Shown here: piece after piece, positions 42,861-52,613 of the stretch
How the letters are laid out: each line of letters begins with the position of its first letter
Numbering within the stretch: the first letter of the stretch is position 1
NCBI RefSeq assembly: GCF_004310335.1
Contig: NZ_SIRS01000007.1
Span: 1-64,000, forward strand
Direction of reading: 5' to 3'
Source: Hyunsoonleella pacifica
Lineage (GTDB): Bacteria; Bacteroidota; Bacteroidia; Flavobacteriales; Flavobacteriaceae
Length of the DNA: 64,000 nucleotides
Notes under the pieces: generated by a model
The model's input: the letters and a program-made list of their open reading frames with translations, nothing else
What the model was told of the DNA's origin: nothing
The model's database searches: none
Position numbers and translations under genes: made by a program

Positions 42861-44003
42861 ATGGTGTTTGGTTCCCATTTTGACTATATCATTATTGGCA
42901 ATGGTTTAGCTGGTTTGCAATTGGTTTTAAAAATGGCTTCTGATACTTTTTTTGATGATAAACAAATTGCATTAATAGACCCTTCTGAAAAAAAAACTAA
43001 CGATAAAACTTGGAGTTTTTGGGAAACCGAACCTTCTCAATGGTATAACCTACCCTACAAAACATGGGAAAAAGCAAAGATTATAACTTTTGAAAAGTCT
43101 ATCTATTTAAATCTTTCTCCTTACACTTACAAATCTATTAAGGCTATTGACTTTTATAATTACGCTAAACAACAATTAAAAAGTCATAATAATATTCACT
43201 TTATAATTGATGAAGTGGTCTCCTTATCTGAAAACGAAACTTTAACCATCAATACTAAAAAAAATAGTTTTTCTGCAAATCATGTTTTTGATAGTAGAAT
43301 ACCAGAATCTTTCTATCAAGATTCTAAAAGTATCAAGATAAATCAGCATTTTAAAGGTATTGTCATCAAAACCGAAAGTGATGTTTTTGATGTAGATACT
43401 TTTACTATGATGGATTACCGTTTAAAAGATGGCAAACAAACTACATTTACTTATGTTTTACCTTTTTCAAAAAATAAGGGCTTAGTGGAGTTTACATATT
43501 TTACAGAAAATACTGTTGATGAATGTGTATATGATGATTATGTAAAGACATATATTAAAAACCACCTGCAAATTGAAAACTACCAAGTTATAGAATCTGA
43601 AATGGGAAATATACCCATGACAACCTTTCCATTTGATAGTTACAATACTAAAAATATCACAAAAATTGGTACTGGTGGTGGTTGGGTAAAACCTTCATCA
43701 GGATACTCATTTAAACATACAGAACAGAAAGTAGCAAAAATTATAACTAACATTAAAGCAAATAAAAGACCTTCGCACCATCTCTTTAAAAAGAAATATA
43801 AGTTTTATGACAAAGTGTTTCTTAAAGTTTTAAAAGATGAAAACCACAAAGGCGAGTGGATATTTAAACAGTTTTATGCTAAAAATGATATTGAAACTAT
43901 GTTTCGTTTTTTAGATGAAGAATCTACCTTTTTAGAAGAGTTAAAAATTATGTCTTCACTTTTTTCTTGGAGTTTTATAAAGGCTTTTTTTAAAACACTA
44001 TAA
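42861..44003 (+). CDS. crtY: Lycopene beta-cyclase
   Basis: Cyclises both ends of lycopene to give beta-carotene. The 380 residues start with an FAD-binding fold (DYIIIGNGLAGLQLVLKMASD), then KTWSFWETEPSQW, FDSRIP, the cyclase motif region (QHFKGIVIKT, MMDYRL, TYVLPFSKNKGLVEFTYF) and GTGGGWVKPSSGYSFKH. The length is normal for the CrtY type. It is the last gene of the crt operon; the convergent glycosyltransferase gene ends only 14 bases away. Confidence 0.93.
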   Translation: MVFGSHFDYIIIGNGLAGLQLVLKMASDTFFDDKQIALIDPSEKKTNDKTWSFWETEPSQWYNLPYKTWEKAKIITFEKSIYLNLSPYTYKSIKAIDFYNYAKQQLKSHNNIHFIIDEVVSLSENETLTINTKKNSFSANHVFDSRIPESFYQDSKSIKINQHFKGIVIKTESDVFDVDTFTMMDYRLKDGKQTTFTYVLPFSKNKGLVEFTYFTENTVDECVYDDYVKTYIKNHLQIENYQVIESEMGNIPMTTFPFDSYNTKNITKIGTGGGWVKPSSGYSFKHTEQKVAKIITNIKANKRPSHHLFKKKYKFYDKVFLKVLKDENHKGEWIFKQFYAKNDIETMFRFLDEESTFLEELKIMSSLFSWSFIKAFFKTL

Positions 44004-44017
44004 TTAGCATTAATACG

Positions 44018-45490
44018 CTACTTTTTTTTATAAATTTCCACATTACCTACAACTTTTTCTAAATAATAATTTTCAACAAAATAAGCATAGATAGTATTAC
44101 CATAAATTGATACAATCTCACTATTCTCTTTTAGTTTTAATATAAATAATGGAGGACGATTCAATAAATCATCCATAATAACACTTTGTTCCTTAAAGCT
44201 CTTTACAAACATTAAATTAAAGAATTTACTAGAAGATACCCTATTTGATTCATACAACGCATGCATCAAACTAATATCACCACCTAACAAGAATATATTA
44301 TCATTTTTAGAAGAGTTATTCTCAATCCAACCTTGCATATCAACATATGGAGCATTTGGATAATCTAAAAACGACTTCCCTATTTTGGCTATTTGGTAGT
44401 AAGGAAAAAAATAGATAACCACCAAAATTATAAATTTAAAACTATGTAATCCTTTTAGTTTTTTAATGTGGCTTAGTCTAACTTTCAATCTACAAAATAC
44501 TAAAGCCAATAAAATTGAAAGTACTGGTAACATTTGTTTTAACTGATGCCCATAGTAATTTCCTGATAGATTTGCCCCTAAAAAATCAAAGAAAAGCCAT
44601 ACTAGAAGAAGTATTAATAGTTCTCTGTTGTATAATTTTCTGTCTATCCAGAAAAGAAAAATAAATGGATAAATACATAAAAACCTTGTAGTAAAAAAAA
44701 CATCAAAAAACCTACTGAAACGTAACTCACTAAGCCCTTGCCCTGACCCTTGATTAAATAAAATACTCCAAGCTCCTTCTAGATATTCTCTTACAGATAC
44801 CCCATTTAAATATAAAACCAAATAACAAATTATGTTTATTATAAAAGCACCTAGTATAATAGTACCAATGTCTAAAAATCTACTCTTAAATGATTGTTCT
44901 TTATTGATTAGAAAAACGATAATAATTAGAGCTACTAGACTTAAAATTGCTATTTGCTTAAAAACAATAGAACTTCCAATAAAAATCCCAGCGAGTAGTA
45001 AGTAATATATATTTGCACTTATATCTCTATACTTAAAAATAACATAAAATGAGGCCACAGTAAACAAAGACATGAAAACCTCTGTATAAGAAAGTGCAAC
45101 TCCGTCCATTACATGCCAACTCATTATGAGTCCGTATATATACATACATAAAACCCCACATAATTTACTATCTATTAACCTTCCTAAAAGATATAATAAG
45201 TAGGAAGTCCCAATAATACAAACTGCCCCTAAAAGCCTAATGGAGAGAATACTTCCATTAAACACAAAATTATTTATTACGTTTAAAAAGTAAATCCCCG
45301 GAGTTTTATTTTCTACAGCGTATTTATAAGGTGCCAACCCATCCTCTTCCCATATTCTGCCAATATAAGCCCAGATAATTTCATCATATAGTAAATAGGG
45401 ATAGAGAGCGATAAAAATTAGAATTAAAAATAAACCTAAACCAATAAACAACGGAGATAAGGCTATATTTTCATAACTACTTTTCCTCAT
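44018..45490 (-). CDS. Membrane GT-C glycosyltransferase (GT39-like)
   Basis: 490 residues with about ten to twelve membrane helices. An early acidic motif lies after the first helix ([24 protein letters not shown], then KTPGIYFL), as in the ArnT/dolichyl-phosphate mannosyltransferase (GT39/GT83) families, where acidic residues in the first loop bind the lipid-phosphate sugar donor. It probably transfers a sugar from an undecaprenyl-phosphate carrier to a periplasmic target. Its start overlaps the end of the FAD oxidoreductase gene by 14 bases, implying joint expression and perhaps one glycan pathway. Donor and acceptor are unknown. Confidence 0.75.
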   Translation of the reverse strand: MRKSSYENIALSPLFIGLGLFLILIFIALYPYLLYDEIIWAYIGRIWEEDGLAPYKYAVENKTPGIYFLNVINNFVFNGSILSIRLLGAVCIIGTSYLLYLLGRLIDSKLCGVLCMYIYGLIMSWHVMDGVALSYTEVFMSLFTVASFYVIFKYRDISANIYYLLLAGIFIGSSIVFKQIAILSLVALIIIVFLINKEQSFKSRFLDIGTIILGAFIINIICYLVLYLNGVSVREYLEGAWSILFNQGSGQGLSELRFSRFFDVFFTTRFLCIYPFIFLFWIDRKLYNRELLILLLVWLFFDFLGANLSGNYYGHQLKQMLPVLSILLALVFCRLKVRLSHIKKLKGLHSFKFIILVVIYFFPYYQIAKIGKSFLDYPNAPYVDMQGWIENNSSKNDNIFLLGGDISLMHALYESNRVSSSKFFNLMFVKSFKEQSVIMDDLLNRPPLFILKLKENSEIVSIYGNTIYAYFVENYYLEKVVGNVEIYKKK

Positions 45491-47036
45491 GGTACTCTTT
45501 TTCCAAGTTAATATCCCATATATTGGCTTTACTCTTAATATTATTTTTAATGTTGTTTACAGCTGTTATAGCCGTCATCATAGAGTGGTCTTGGTTATTA
45601 TACTTATGCATGCCGTTTCTTCCAATTAAAAATAAATTTTCGATTTTATCAGTAAAATCTCTTATTTTATCAAATTCATTATAAGTCCCAAAATAAGCAG
45701 GATAAGCTTTAGGCATCTTGATGATTGTACTATCAAGAACGGCATCTCTTTGGATAATATCTATGGAAACTAATTCATCAATTGCAAATTCAATAAATTT
45801 TGCATCCTCCATGCGCCACAGTTCATCTCCTACATTAGAAAAATACTCAAGTCCTATCCAAACATTATCTGGTTGTGCAACCAAGTATGGAGACCAATTA
45901 TTAAATATTTGTAATCTACCAACCTTAACTTCTTTTTCTTGAATATATATCCAGTTATCTTTAATGAGGTTCTCTCGATCTCCTATTTTTAAATCCTTAA
46001 GAAGCAACCCAACAGTAATAAAATCTCTATACACCAAACCTTCACTAACTCTCTTTACATTATTAGGGACTATCGTGCTAGACATACTTCTAATTAAATG
46101 TTTTACAGGCATTGAAGAGAAAAAATAACTCCCTTCTACAGTTGTATCTTTATTGCTAGAAATATCTTTGTAGGATACACTATTTATCAATCCATCAGTA
46201 AGTTGTATGCCAATAACTTCTGCATTAATTATTACCTGACCTCCTTTTTCTTTTACAAGTTTAGCGACAGTCTCCCACATTTGTCCAGGTCCTAACTTAG
46301 GATACATAAATTGCTCAATTAAACTTGTGTCTAATTTTTTCTGATCAATAGACTGATTACTTGTAAAAAGAGATTTTACAAAATGAATAATGGTACGAGA
46401 GATAGAAAGCTTTTTAATACGTTGTGACCCCCAATTTGCATCAATTTGAGAACAAGGCACTCCCCAAACCTTTTCTGTATAATCCTTAAAAAACGTCTCG
46501 TACAGTTCTTTTCCAAACCTACTAATAAAAAATTGTTCCAAGTTTTGGATATTCTTAATTGGAAAAAATCGTATTTGTAGATAAGTCCATCCAATTTTTA
46601 AAATCTTCTTAAAACCTAACGAGGATAAAGTCTCCCAGTTTATTGCTATCGGGTAATCAAAAAACTTTCTTAAAAAAAAGATTCTAGATAATCGTGATCT
46701 TATTAGCATTACCAGATCTTCTTTTTCTGGGTCTGGACCTCCTTTTTTAAATTTTGATATATTATTCTTTTTTGTGTTAGTAATTTCATCTTTTGATGGA
46801 AATCCTTGGACAGGTAGAATATTTCGCCACCAATCCATAACAGTATCAGACTTGGAAAAAAAACGATGACCTCCGATATCAATTCTATTACCCTTATAAA
46901 CCTCAGTTCTTGAAATTCCTCCTATTTTATCAGTCTTTTCCAAAACGATAGGAACAATATCAGTTTTAGTCAAAAATTCATAAGCTGCAGTAAGCCCAGC
47001 TGGTCCTGCTCCTATTATTATAGCATATTTATTCAT
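45477..47036 (-). CDS. FAD-dependent oxidoreductase, UDP-Galp mutase/PPO-like
   Basis: 519 residues with an N-terminal FAD fold ([38 protein letters not shown]) and [12 protein letters not shown], followed by [21 protein letters not shown], and a C-terminal FAD end ([23 protein letters not shown]). This arrangement is typical of proteins annotated as protoporphyrinogen oxidase-like or UDP-galactopyranose mutase-like, often found beside glycosyltransferases. The 14-base overlap with a membrane glycosyltransferase favours a sugar-related reaction over haem synthesis. The substrate cannot be fixed. Confidence 0.75.
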   Translation of the reverse strand: MNKYAIIIGAGPAGLTAAYEFLTKTDIVPIVLEKTDKIGGISRTEVYKGNRIDIGGHRFFSKSDTVMDWWRNILPVQGFPSKDEITNTKKNNISKFKKGGPDPEKEDLVMLIRSRLSRIFFLRKFFDYPIAINWETLSSLGFKKILKIGWTYLQIRFFPIKNIQNLEQFFISRFGKELYETFFKDYTEKVWGVPCSQIDANWGSQRIKKLSISRTIIHFVKSLFTSNQSIDQKKLDTSLIEQFMYPKLGPGQMWETVAKLVKEKGGQVIINAEVIGIQLTDGLINSVSYKDISSNKDTTVEGSYFFSSMPVKHLIRSMSSTIVPNNVKRVSEGLVYRDFITVGLLLKDLKIGDRENLIKDNWIYIQEKEVKVGRLQIFNNWSPYLVAQPDNVWIGLEYFSNVGDELWRMEDAKFIEFAIDELVSIDIIQRDAVLDSTIIKMPKAYPAYFGTYNEFDKIRDFTDKIENLFLIGRNGMHKYNNQDHSMMTAITAVNNIKNNIKSKANIWDINLEKEYHEEK

Positions 47037-47088
47037 ATCTTCTTATTGCAACTTCTTACTCTTTATAATTGCAAATCATATAGTATTA

Positions 47089-47868
47089 TTATTTAAACTG
47101 CCCTTTTGCTTCCTCCCAAAACACATCCATTTCAGCAAGTGTCATATCGGTTAGCGGTTTATTTAATTCCTTTGCTTTTTCTTCTAGATATTGAAAGCGC
47201 TTTGAGAATTTTTTATTAGTACGTTCTAAAGCATTCTCTGGGTTTACATTTAAAAACCTAGCATAATTTACCATAGAAAATAATACATCTCCAAACTCGC
47301 TTTCTATGTTGTCTGGGTTACCTATTTTAATTTCGGTATTTAGTTCATTTAGTTCTTCTTGTACTTTTTCCCAAACTTGTTCTGGTTGTTCCCAATCAAA
47401 ACCAACGCCTGCTACTTTTTCTTGAATACGATTGGCTTTTACCAGTGCTGGTAAACTTTTTGGCACTCCTTCTAAAACGCTTTTTTTACCTTCTTTTAGT
47501 TTTAAATTTTCCCAATTACGTTTTACATCATCTTCGTTTTCAACAGCTACATCTCCGTATATGTGCGGATGCCTATTTATTAATTTTTCGCATATAGCAT
47601 GACATACATCGGCTATATCAAAATCGTTGGTCTCACTCCCTATTTTAGAATAAAATACAATATGCAGTAATACATCTCCTAACTCTTTTTTAACTTCCTC
47701 TAAATCCTTATCTAAAATAGCATTGCCTAATTCATAAGTCTCTTCAATGGTAAGGTGCCGTAACGTTTCCATGGTTTGCTTTTTATCCCATGGGCATTGT
47801 TCCCTTAACTCATCCATAATGGTTAGCAATCTATCAAAAGCTTTGAGTTGATCTTGTCTAGAATTCAT
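47089..47868 (-). CDS. mazG: Nucleoside triphosphate pyrophosphohydrolase
   Basis: Hydrolyses (d)NTPs to monophosphates and pyrophosphate, as a house-cleaning enzyme. The 259 residues contain two MazG-type four-helix repeats: CPWDKKQTMETLRHLTIEETYEL with LEEVKKELGDVLLHIVFYSKI, then VGFDWEQPEQVWEKVQEEL with ESEFGDVLFSMVNYARF. The EExxE and ExxD metal-binding motifs of the first repeat are visible. The length matches E. coli MazG. It is 52 bases upstream of the oxidoreductase on the same strand. Confidence 0.95.
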   Translation of the reverse strand: MNSRQDQLKAFDRLLTIMDELREQCPWDKKQTMETLRHLTIEETYELGNAILDKDLEEVKKELGDVLLHIVFYSKIGSETNDFDIADVCHAICEKLINRHPHIYGDVAVENEDDVKRNWENLKLKEGKKSVLEGVPKSLPALVKANRIQEKVAGVGFDWEQPEQVWEKVQEELNELNTEIKIGNPDNIESEFGDVLFSMVNYARFLNVNPENALERTNKKFSKRFQYLEEKAKELNKPLTDMTLAEMDVFWEEAKGQFK

Positions 47869-48012
47869 ATAAGATGTTTTGGTAAAAATACAATTTGGTT
47901 ATGTTTGGTCTGTTACAATTCGCTTAAAAAATTAATATATCAATCAAGGGTTGTAATAAATTAGTGCAATAAAAGAATATCTACATGTAAATAGCCTGTA
48001 AAGAAAACATTT

Positions 48013-48028
48013 TTTACCAATTGGTAAA
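48013..48028. promoter_or_regulatory. Palindromic operator upstream of the Crp-type gene
   Basis: TTTACCAATTGGTAAA is a perfect 16-bp palindrome centred 41 bases before the ATG at 48062. The same arms with a different 2-base centre recur before the neighbouring hydrolase gene (48624-48647). This is the layout expected for an autoregulated regulator. Confidence 0.65.
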
Positions 48029-48061
48029 TTCTTATTGGGTAAACTTTTTTAAATTGTTCCA

Positions 48062-48619
48062 ATGGAAGAATTTATAGAATACATATTACAATATGGTAAT
48101 TTAAACCAGCAACAAATAGACCTCATATCTAAAAAAGCCAAAGAAATAAAACTCTGTAAAGAACAGTATTTTGTAGAAGCTGGTAGTGTATTAAAACAAG
48201 TGGGATTTGTCCTTGATGGCATACTCAGGATATGTTACTATAACAATAAAGGAGACGAGATTGCAAAAATTTTCATTGAAGAACACCACTTATTATTTAA
48301 CTTAAACAATGTACCTTCTACTGAATATATTCAAGCTGCAACTGATTGTAAGTTACTTGTATTTTCCAATTCCGATTGGAATGAAATATCAGACACAATT
48401 ATTGATTGGAAAAATATAATTCAAAGAATTACTAACAAGGCTTTATCCCAGAAACTCGAAAGAGTATCTCCTTTAGTATCTCAAAATGCTACTACTCGAT
48501 ATTTAGAGTTTATGAAAAAATACCCTATGCTAGCTAATAGAATTCCGCTTTCTTACATAGCATCATACTTAGGAATTACCCAACAATCTCTCAGTAGAAT
48601 AAGAAGAAATATTCACTAG
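48062..48619 (+). CDS. Crp/Fnr-family transcription regulator
   Basis: 185 residues. The N-terminal cyclic-nucleotide-binding-like barrel (about 15-125, LCKEQYFVEAGSVLKQVGFVLDG, RICYYNNKGDEIAKIFI) lacks the phosphate-binding GExxxR motif of cAMP receptors and the cysteine cluster of Fnr, so its signal is unknown. The C-terminal helix-turn-helix is IPLSYIASYLGITQQSLSRIR (about 160-180). A perfect palindrome lies upstream of its own start and another in front of the hydrolase gene just downstream, which suggests autoregulation plus control of that neighbour. Confidence 0.85.
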   Translation: MEEFIEYILQYGNLNQQQIDLISKKAKEIKLCKEQYFVEAGSVLKQVGFVLDGILRICYYNNKGDEIAKIFIEEHHLLFNLNNVPSTEYIQAATDCKLLVFSNSDWNEISDTIIDWKNIIQRITNKALSQKLERVSPLVSQNATTRYLEFMKKYPMLANRIPLSYIASYLGITQQSLSRIRRNIH

Positions 48620-48623
48620 AATC

Positions 48624-48647
48624 ATTATTTACCAAATGGTAAATAAT
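48624..48647. promoter_or_regulatory. Palindromic operator upstream of the hydrolase gene
   Basis: ATTATTTACCA (48624-48634) and TGGTAAATAAT (48637-48647) form a perfect 11-bp inverted repeat around AA. The core TTTACCA-N2-TGGTAAA is the same as at 48013-48028. It lies five bases after the regulator stop and about 50 before the hydrolase ATG. Confidence 0.65.
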
Positions 48648-48697
48648 TTAATTGTTATACCCTACATATTTGTTGTATTAATCTTAAAATCTATAAA

Positions 48698-49666
48698 ATG
48701 ATACATCAAAGTAAGGTATTAGAAGTTAATTTAACGCAAAACTCAATAATTTCTTTAAGCCCAATAGAAATTACTATTCCTGAAAGACCAGTAAAATTGC
48801 AATTGAGAATTTCAGCCACAATACAAGGAGAAAACTTACCAGTTATTTTGTTTTCTCATGGACATGGGATGTCAAATTACCTCTCATCTTTAAATGGAAA
48901 TTTGCCTCTTACCAATTATTGGGCAGAACAAGGTTTTATTGTTATACAACCCACACATTTAGATTCTAAAACCCTAAAGTTAGGGGAAAATATAACTGGT
49001 TGGCCCTTATTTTGGAGATCCAGAGCCGAAGATATGATACATATTTTAAATCAGCTTAAAAGGATAGAATCTATTATACCTGAAATAAAAAACAGAGTGG
49101 ATTATGATAAAATAGTCGCAGCTGGCTTATCAATGGGAGCACACACTACTAGCCTATTACTAGGAGCAGAATATGACGATCCTGAAGATGGTAATTCAGT
49201 AATAAGTTTAAGGGATAACCGAATTAAAGCTGGAATATTGTTCTCTTCAGTTGGAAATGGGAATGGAGGAAAAGATTTGAGTAAAATTGCTAATGAAAAT
49301 TATCCTTTTTTAAAAAATTCTAATTTCACTACTATGAAAACAAACACTTTAGTTATAGCAGGCGATAATGACATTTCTACGTATTTAAGTATTCGAGAAG
49401 CAGATTGGGCTACTGATCCCTATTTTTTAAGTCCAAGGCCTAAAGCATTAGTTACTGTATTTGGTGGAGAACATTTACTTGGGGGCCTTTCGGGATATGA
49501 TGCTGCAGAAACAACAGACGAAAATCCTGAACGTGTATCTTTTATTCAAAAATTAACCACAGCCTATTTAAAATCACAACTATATCACAAAAATAGGGAT
49601 TGGGAACACATAAAAACAGAACTTTCTTTAACAGAAAATCCTCTTGGAAAAATTGAAACAAAATAA
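48698..49666 (+). CDS. Alpha/beta hydrolase (dienelactone/PAF-hydrolase type)
   Basis: 322 residues without a clear signal peptide, so probably cytoplasmic. The alpha/beta-hydrolase elements are the oxyanion strand PVILFSHGHGMSNYLSSL, the nucleophile elbow GLSMGAHTTSLLLG (Ser in GxSxG), the acid region TLVIAGDNDIS and the histidine in VFGGEHLLGGLSGYDAAET. The early block ITIPERPVKLQLRISAT is typical of relatives annotated as chlorophyllase- or PAF-acetylhydrolase-like. The substrate is unknown. It is likely controlled by the Crp-type regulator upstream through a shared palindrome. A strong terminator follows. Confidence 0.8.
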   Translation: MIHQSKVLEVNLTQNSIISLSPIEITIPERPVKLQLRISATIQGENLPVILFSHGHGMSNYLSSLNGNLPLTNYWAEQGFIVIQPTHLDSKTLKLGENITGWPLFWRSRAEDMIHILNQLKRIESIIPEIKNRVDYDKIVAAGLSMGAHTTSLLLGAEYDDPEDGNSVISLRDNRIKAGILFSSVGNGNGGKDLSKIANENYPFLKNSNFTTMKTNTLVIAGDNDISTYLSIREADWATDPYFLSPRPKALVTVFGGEHLLGGLSGYDAAETTDENPERVSFIQKLTTAYLKSQLYHKNRDWEHIKTELSLTENPLGKIETK

Positions 49667-49675
49667 TTATATAAT

Positions 49676-49710
49676 AAAAAGCATAAACCTATTTCAGGTT
49701 TATGCTTTTT
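49676..49710 (+). terminator. Strong intrinsic terminator after the hydrolase gene
   Basis: A perfect 15-bp inverted repeat (AAAAAGCATAAACCT at 49676-49690 and its complement at 49696-49710) surrounds a five-base loop and ends in a T-run. The A-run on the left makes it bidirectional in principle. Confidence 0.9.
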
Positions 49711-49803
49711 ATTATTTTGAAATTCAATAGAGAAGATTGATTAATTCCTCTTCTTTGTGATGTAACAATGTAAAGATCATCATAAATACTAAAAATATTA
49801 ATG

Positions 49804-49918
49804 TATCTTTGCCGATCTAATTCCTCAGGGTGAGGATGTGTTGCTAGAAGTTTAGGTTACGTATGTCGATGCGCTTCTTATGCAACACCGCATAATAAAT
49901 ATCGCATACATAATACAC
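49804..49918 (+). promoter_or_regulatory. DEAD-box gene promoter and structured leader
   Basis: TATCTTTG (49804-49811) is a -7 box, giving an mRNA leader of about 100 nt before the ATG at 49919. The leader holds two hairpins: TCCTCA/TGAGGA (49822-49836) and TTATGC/GCATAA (49878-49895). Long leaders are common for cold-induced RNA helicase genes, so a temperature- or self-regulated leader is plausible. Confidence 0.45.
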
Positions 49919-51682
49919 ATGAGCACATTCCAAGATTTAGGTCTAAATAACGATCTATTACAAGCTATTACTGATTTAGGTTTTGAGAAACCTAGTGAAG
50001 TCCAAGAAAAAGCCATCCCCATTTTATTAAATTCCGAAACTGATTTAGTTGCGTTAGCACAGACGGGAACAGGTAAAACCGCCGCATTTGGTTTCCCTAT
50101 GCTTCAAAAAATTGATGTTAACAGTCGTACAACACAAGGCTTAATTTTATCACCTACCAGAGAACTTTGTCTGCAAATTACTAACGAAATGAAGCTTTAT
50201 GGTAAATACTGTAAAGGTTTAAATGTAGTTGCTGTTTATGGTGGTGCGAGTATTACGGAACAAGCTAGAGAGATAAAACGTGGTGCCCAAATTATTGTTG
50301 CCACTCCTGGTCGTATGAAAGATATGATTAACAGACGTTTGGTAGATATTTCTAAAATTGAATATTCAGTTTTAGATGAGGCTGATGAAATGTTAAATAT
50401 GGGGTTTAAAGAAGATATTACTTCAATTTTATCGCATACTCCTGAAGATAAAAACACATGGCTATTTTCGGCTACTATGCCACGCGAAGTAGCTGCAATT
50501 GCTAAGAACTTTATGTATGACCCACAGGAAATTACTGTGGGACGTAAAAATGAAAGTACTAGCCAAGTTTCGCACGAATATTATCTAGTTAATGCTAGAG
50601 ACCGTTACCAAGCTTTAAAACGTTTAGCTGATGCTAACCCAGATATTTTTTCTGTAATTTTTTGTAGAACAAAGCGCGATACCCAAAAAGTAGCTGAGCG
50701 TTTAATTGAAGATGGATATAGCGCTGGAGCATTGCATGGTGATTTGAGTCAGAATCAGCGAGATTTGGTTATGAAATCTTTTAGAAATAAGCAAATACAA
50801 ATGTTAGTTGCTACTGATGTAGCTGCTCGTGGGATTGATGTGGACGATATTACTCATGTAATTAATTATCAATTACCTGATGAGATTGAAACCTATACAC
50901 ATCGCTCTGGACGAACAGGTCGTGCAGGAAAAACGGGGGTTTCTATGGTTATTGTTTCTAAAAGTGAAGTACGCAAAATTAAGGGTATAGAACGTATTAT
51001 AAAGAGACAATTTGAAAAGAAAGACATCCCAAATGGAATGCAAATTTGCGAAGTGCAATTAATGTCTCTTGCTAAAAAAGTACACCATACTGAGGTTAAT
51101 CATGATATTGATACTTACTTAGGGGATATTAATGCCTTATTTGAAGATACCAGCAAAGACGAATTGATTAAAAAATTCTTCTCTGTTGAGTTTTCTAGGT
51201 TTTATAATTATTACCAAAAAGCTTTAGACTTAAATATTTCTACATCTAACGACGATCATAAGGATTCTGGAAATTCAGTTCGTTACTTCATTAATGTTGG
51301 AAAGAAAGACGGTTTTGACTGGATGAGCTTAAAGGACTTTCTAAAAGAAGTCTTAGAATTGGGACAAGATGATGTGTTTAAGGTAGAAGCCAAGGATACG
51401 TTTTCATTTTTTAATACAGAAAAAGAACTACAAGAAAAAATACTCGGGTTCTTTACCGATTTTAAATATAATGGACGCTTTGTGAATGTAGAGATTTCTG
51501 AAAATCGTGGGAGGGGCAGAAAACGTGACAGAAATAGAGGTAGACGTCGAGATGACAGAAAAGCAAACTTTAGTTCTGGCGGCAGAAAAGATGATCGCAA
51601 ACGCGATAATAAATCAAAATCCAGACGTTCTAAGTCGGGAGGAGATTTTGCAAGTTCTAGACCTAGACGTTCTAGACGTTAA
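49919..51682 (+). CDS. DEAD-box ATP-dependent RNA helicase
   Basis: Unwinds RNA duplexes, probably in ribosome assembly and cold adaptation. About 587 residues: Q motif FQDLGL...GFEKPSEVQEKAIP, Walker A AQTGTGKT, PTRELCLQI, TPGR, LDEADEML, SAT, and in the second domain IFCRTKRDTQKVAERL, ATDVAARGIDVDDITHVINY, HRSGRTGRAGKTG. A DbpA/CsdA-type RNA-binding domain (about 450-550, RYFINVGKKDGFDWMSLKDFL) and a highly basic tail (RGRGRKRDRNRGRRRDDRKA) follow. I start at ATG 49919 (MSTFQDLGL), since the upstream ATG at 49880 lies in a leader hairpin and adds an unconserved stretch. CsdA/DeaD-like in layout. Confidence 0.93.
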   Translation: MSTFQDLGLNNDLLQAITDLGFEKPSEVQEKAIPILLNSETDLVALAQTGTGKTAAFGFPMLQKIDVNSRTTQGLILSPTRELCLQITNEMKLYGKYCKGLNVVAVYGGASITEQAREIKRGAQIIVATPGRMKDMINRRLVDISKIEYSVLDEADEMLNMGFKEDITSILSHTPEDKNTWLFSATMPREVAAIAKNFMYDPQEITVGRKNESTSQVSHEYYLVNARDRYQALKRLADANPDIFSVIFCRTKRDTQKVAERLIEDGYSAGALHGDLSQNQRDLVMKSFRNKQIQMLVATDVAARGIDVDDITHVINYQLPDEIETYTHRSGRTGRAGKTGVSMVIVSKSEVRKIKGIERIIKRQFEKKDIPNGMQICEVQLMSLAKKVHHTEVNHDIDTYLGDINALFEDTSKDELIKKFFSVEFSRFYNYYQKALDLNISTSNDDHKDSGNSVRYFINVGKKDGFDWMSLKDFLKEVLELGQDDVFKVEAKDTFSFFNTEKELQEKILGFFTDFKYNGRFVNVEISENRGRGRKRDRNRGRRRDDRKANFSSGGRKDDRKRDNKSKSRRSKSGGDFASSRPRRSRR

Positions 51683-51829
51683 GTTTTTTATGAGAAAACC
51701 GACTAACAACATAAAACTACCATTTAGGTATGCTTTTTGTTAATTTTTAGTCAAATTAAAACCATAACACCAACATGTTAGGGTTTTGTTTAGTATTTTT
51801 AACATCTCATAACTGTGATTATACCACTC

Positions 51830-52606
51830 ATGAAACGCATTTTAAGTATTATTATACTACTTTTTGTCAGTACAATTGTATTTGCTCAACAGGATGATGC
51901 TAAGGCCATTGGTGTAGTGGTAAATGCAGCAGATGATAAACCCTTAGAAAGTGTTAATATTGTTAACTTGAATAAAGTTAAAGGTACTACCACCAATAGT
52001 AAAGGAGAATTTGCGATTACTGCTGAAGTAAATGATACTTTACACTTCTCCTTTATTGGATTTAAATCTATAAAAGTTAGAGTAACGAATGACTGGTTGA
52101 AATATGGAAGTTCTACTATTGAATTAACAGAACTGGCTTTGGCTTTAGAAGAGGTTGTTGTAAATCAACTAAAACTAACGGGTTATCTGGAAGTAGACAT
52201 TAAACAAGTACCGCAAATAAATGATAATTATCGTTATCAAATTGCTGGTTTATCAAAAGGATATGAGGCTGGTAAAAAATCCGGATTAACTAAGATTATT
52301 GGATCTATTTTTAATCCGGCTGACTTTTTACATCGTATGTTTGGCAAAAAGCCTAATGAGCTTAGAAAACTTAAGCAAATGAAAAAAAATGACGAGATAC
52401 GTAATTTACTAGCTTCTCGTTTTGACAGAGAAATGTTAACTGCACTTTTAAAAGTTGAACGTGTAGATCTTGATGAAATAGTAAGTCAATGTAACTATTC
52501 TAAAGGCTTTATTCAAACAGCAAATGACTTGCAAATACTGGATGCCATAAGTGAATGCTACGAAGAGTACAAATTACTAAGTAATAGACGAAAAGACCGT
52601 ATTTAG
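51830..52606 (+). CDS. Carboxypeptidase-like regulatory domain protein
   Basis: 258 residues with a signal peptide (MKRILSIIILLFVSTIVFAQ), which is why I start at ATG 51830 rather than at the GTG five codons upstream. A CarboxypepD_reg-like beta-sandwich follows (GVVVNAADDKPLESVNIVNLNKVKGTTTNSKGEFAI, FIGFKSIKVRV), as in TonB-dependent receptor N-domains, but there is no barrel. The C-terminal half is basic and helical (KKPNELRKLKQMKKNDEIRN, ERVDLDEIVSQCNYSKGFIQ). It is an exported protein widespread in the family by appearance; role unknown. Confidence 0.7.
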   Translation: MKRILSIIILLFVSTIVFAQQDDAKAIGVVVNAADDKPLESVNIVNLNKVKGTTTNSKGEFAITAEVNDTLHFSFIGFKSIKVRVTNDWLKYGSSTIELTELALALEEVVVNQLKLTGYLEVDIKQVPQINDNYRYQIAGLSKGYEAGKKSGLTKIIGSIFNPADFLHRMFGKKPNELRKLKQMKKNDEIRNLLASRFDREMLTALLKVERVDLDEIVSQCNYSKGFIQTANDLQILDAISECYEEYKLLSNRRKDRI

Positions 52607-52613
52607 TAAGAAG

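Noticed and set aside
47089-47868. MazG as part of a toxin-antitoxin or defence locus
   Set aside because: It is the full-length two-domain housekeeping form with no mazEF-like partner nearby.
51507-51743. 78-aa ORF overlapping the helicase 3' end
   Set aside because: Different frame within the basic tail of the helicase; no start signal or family.
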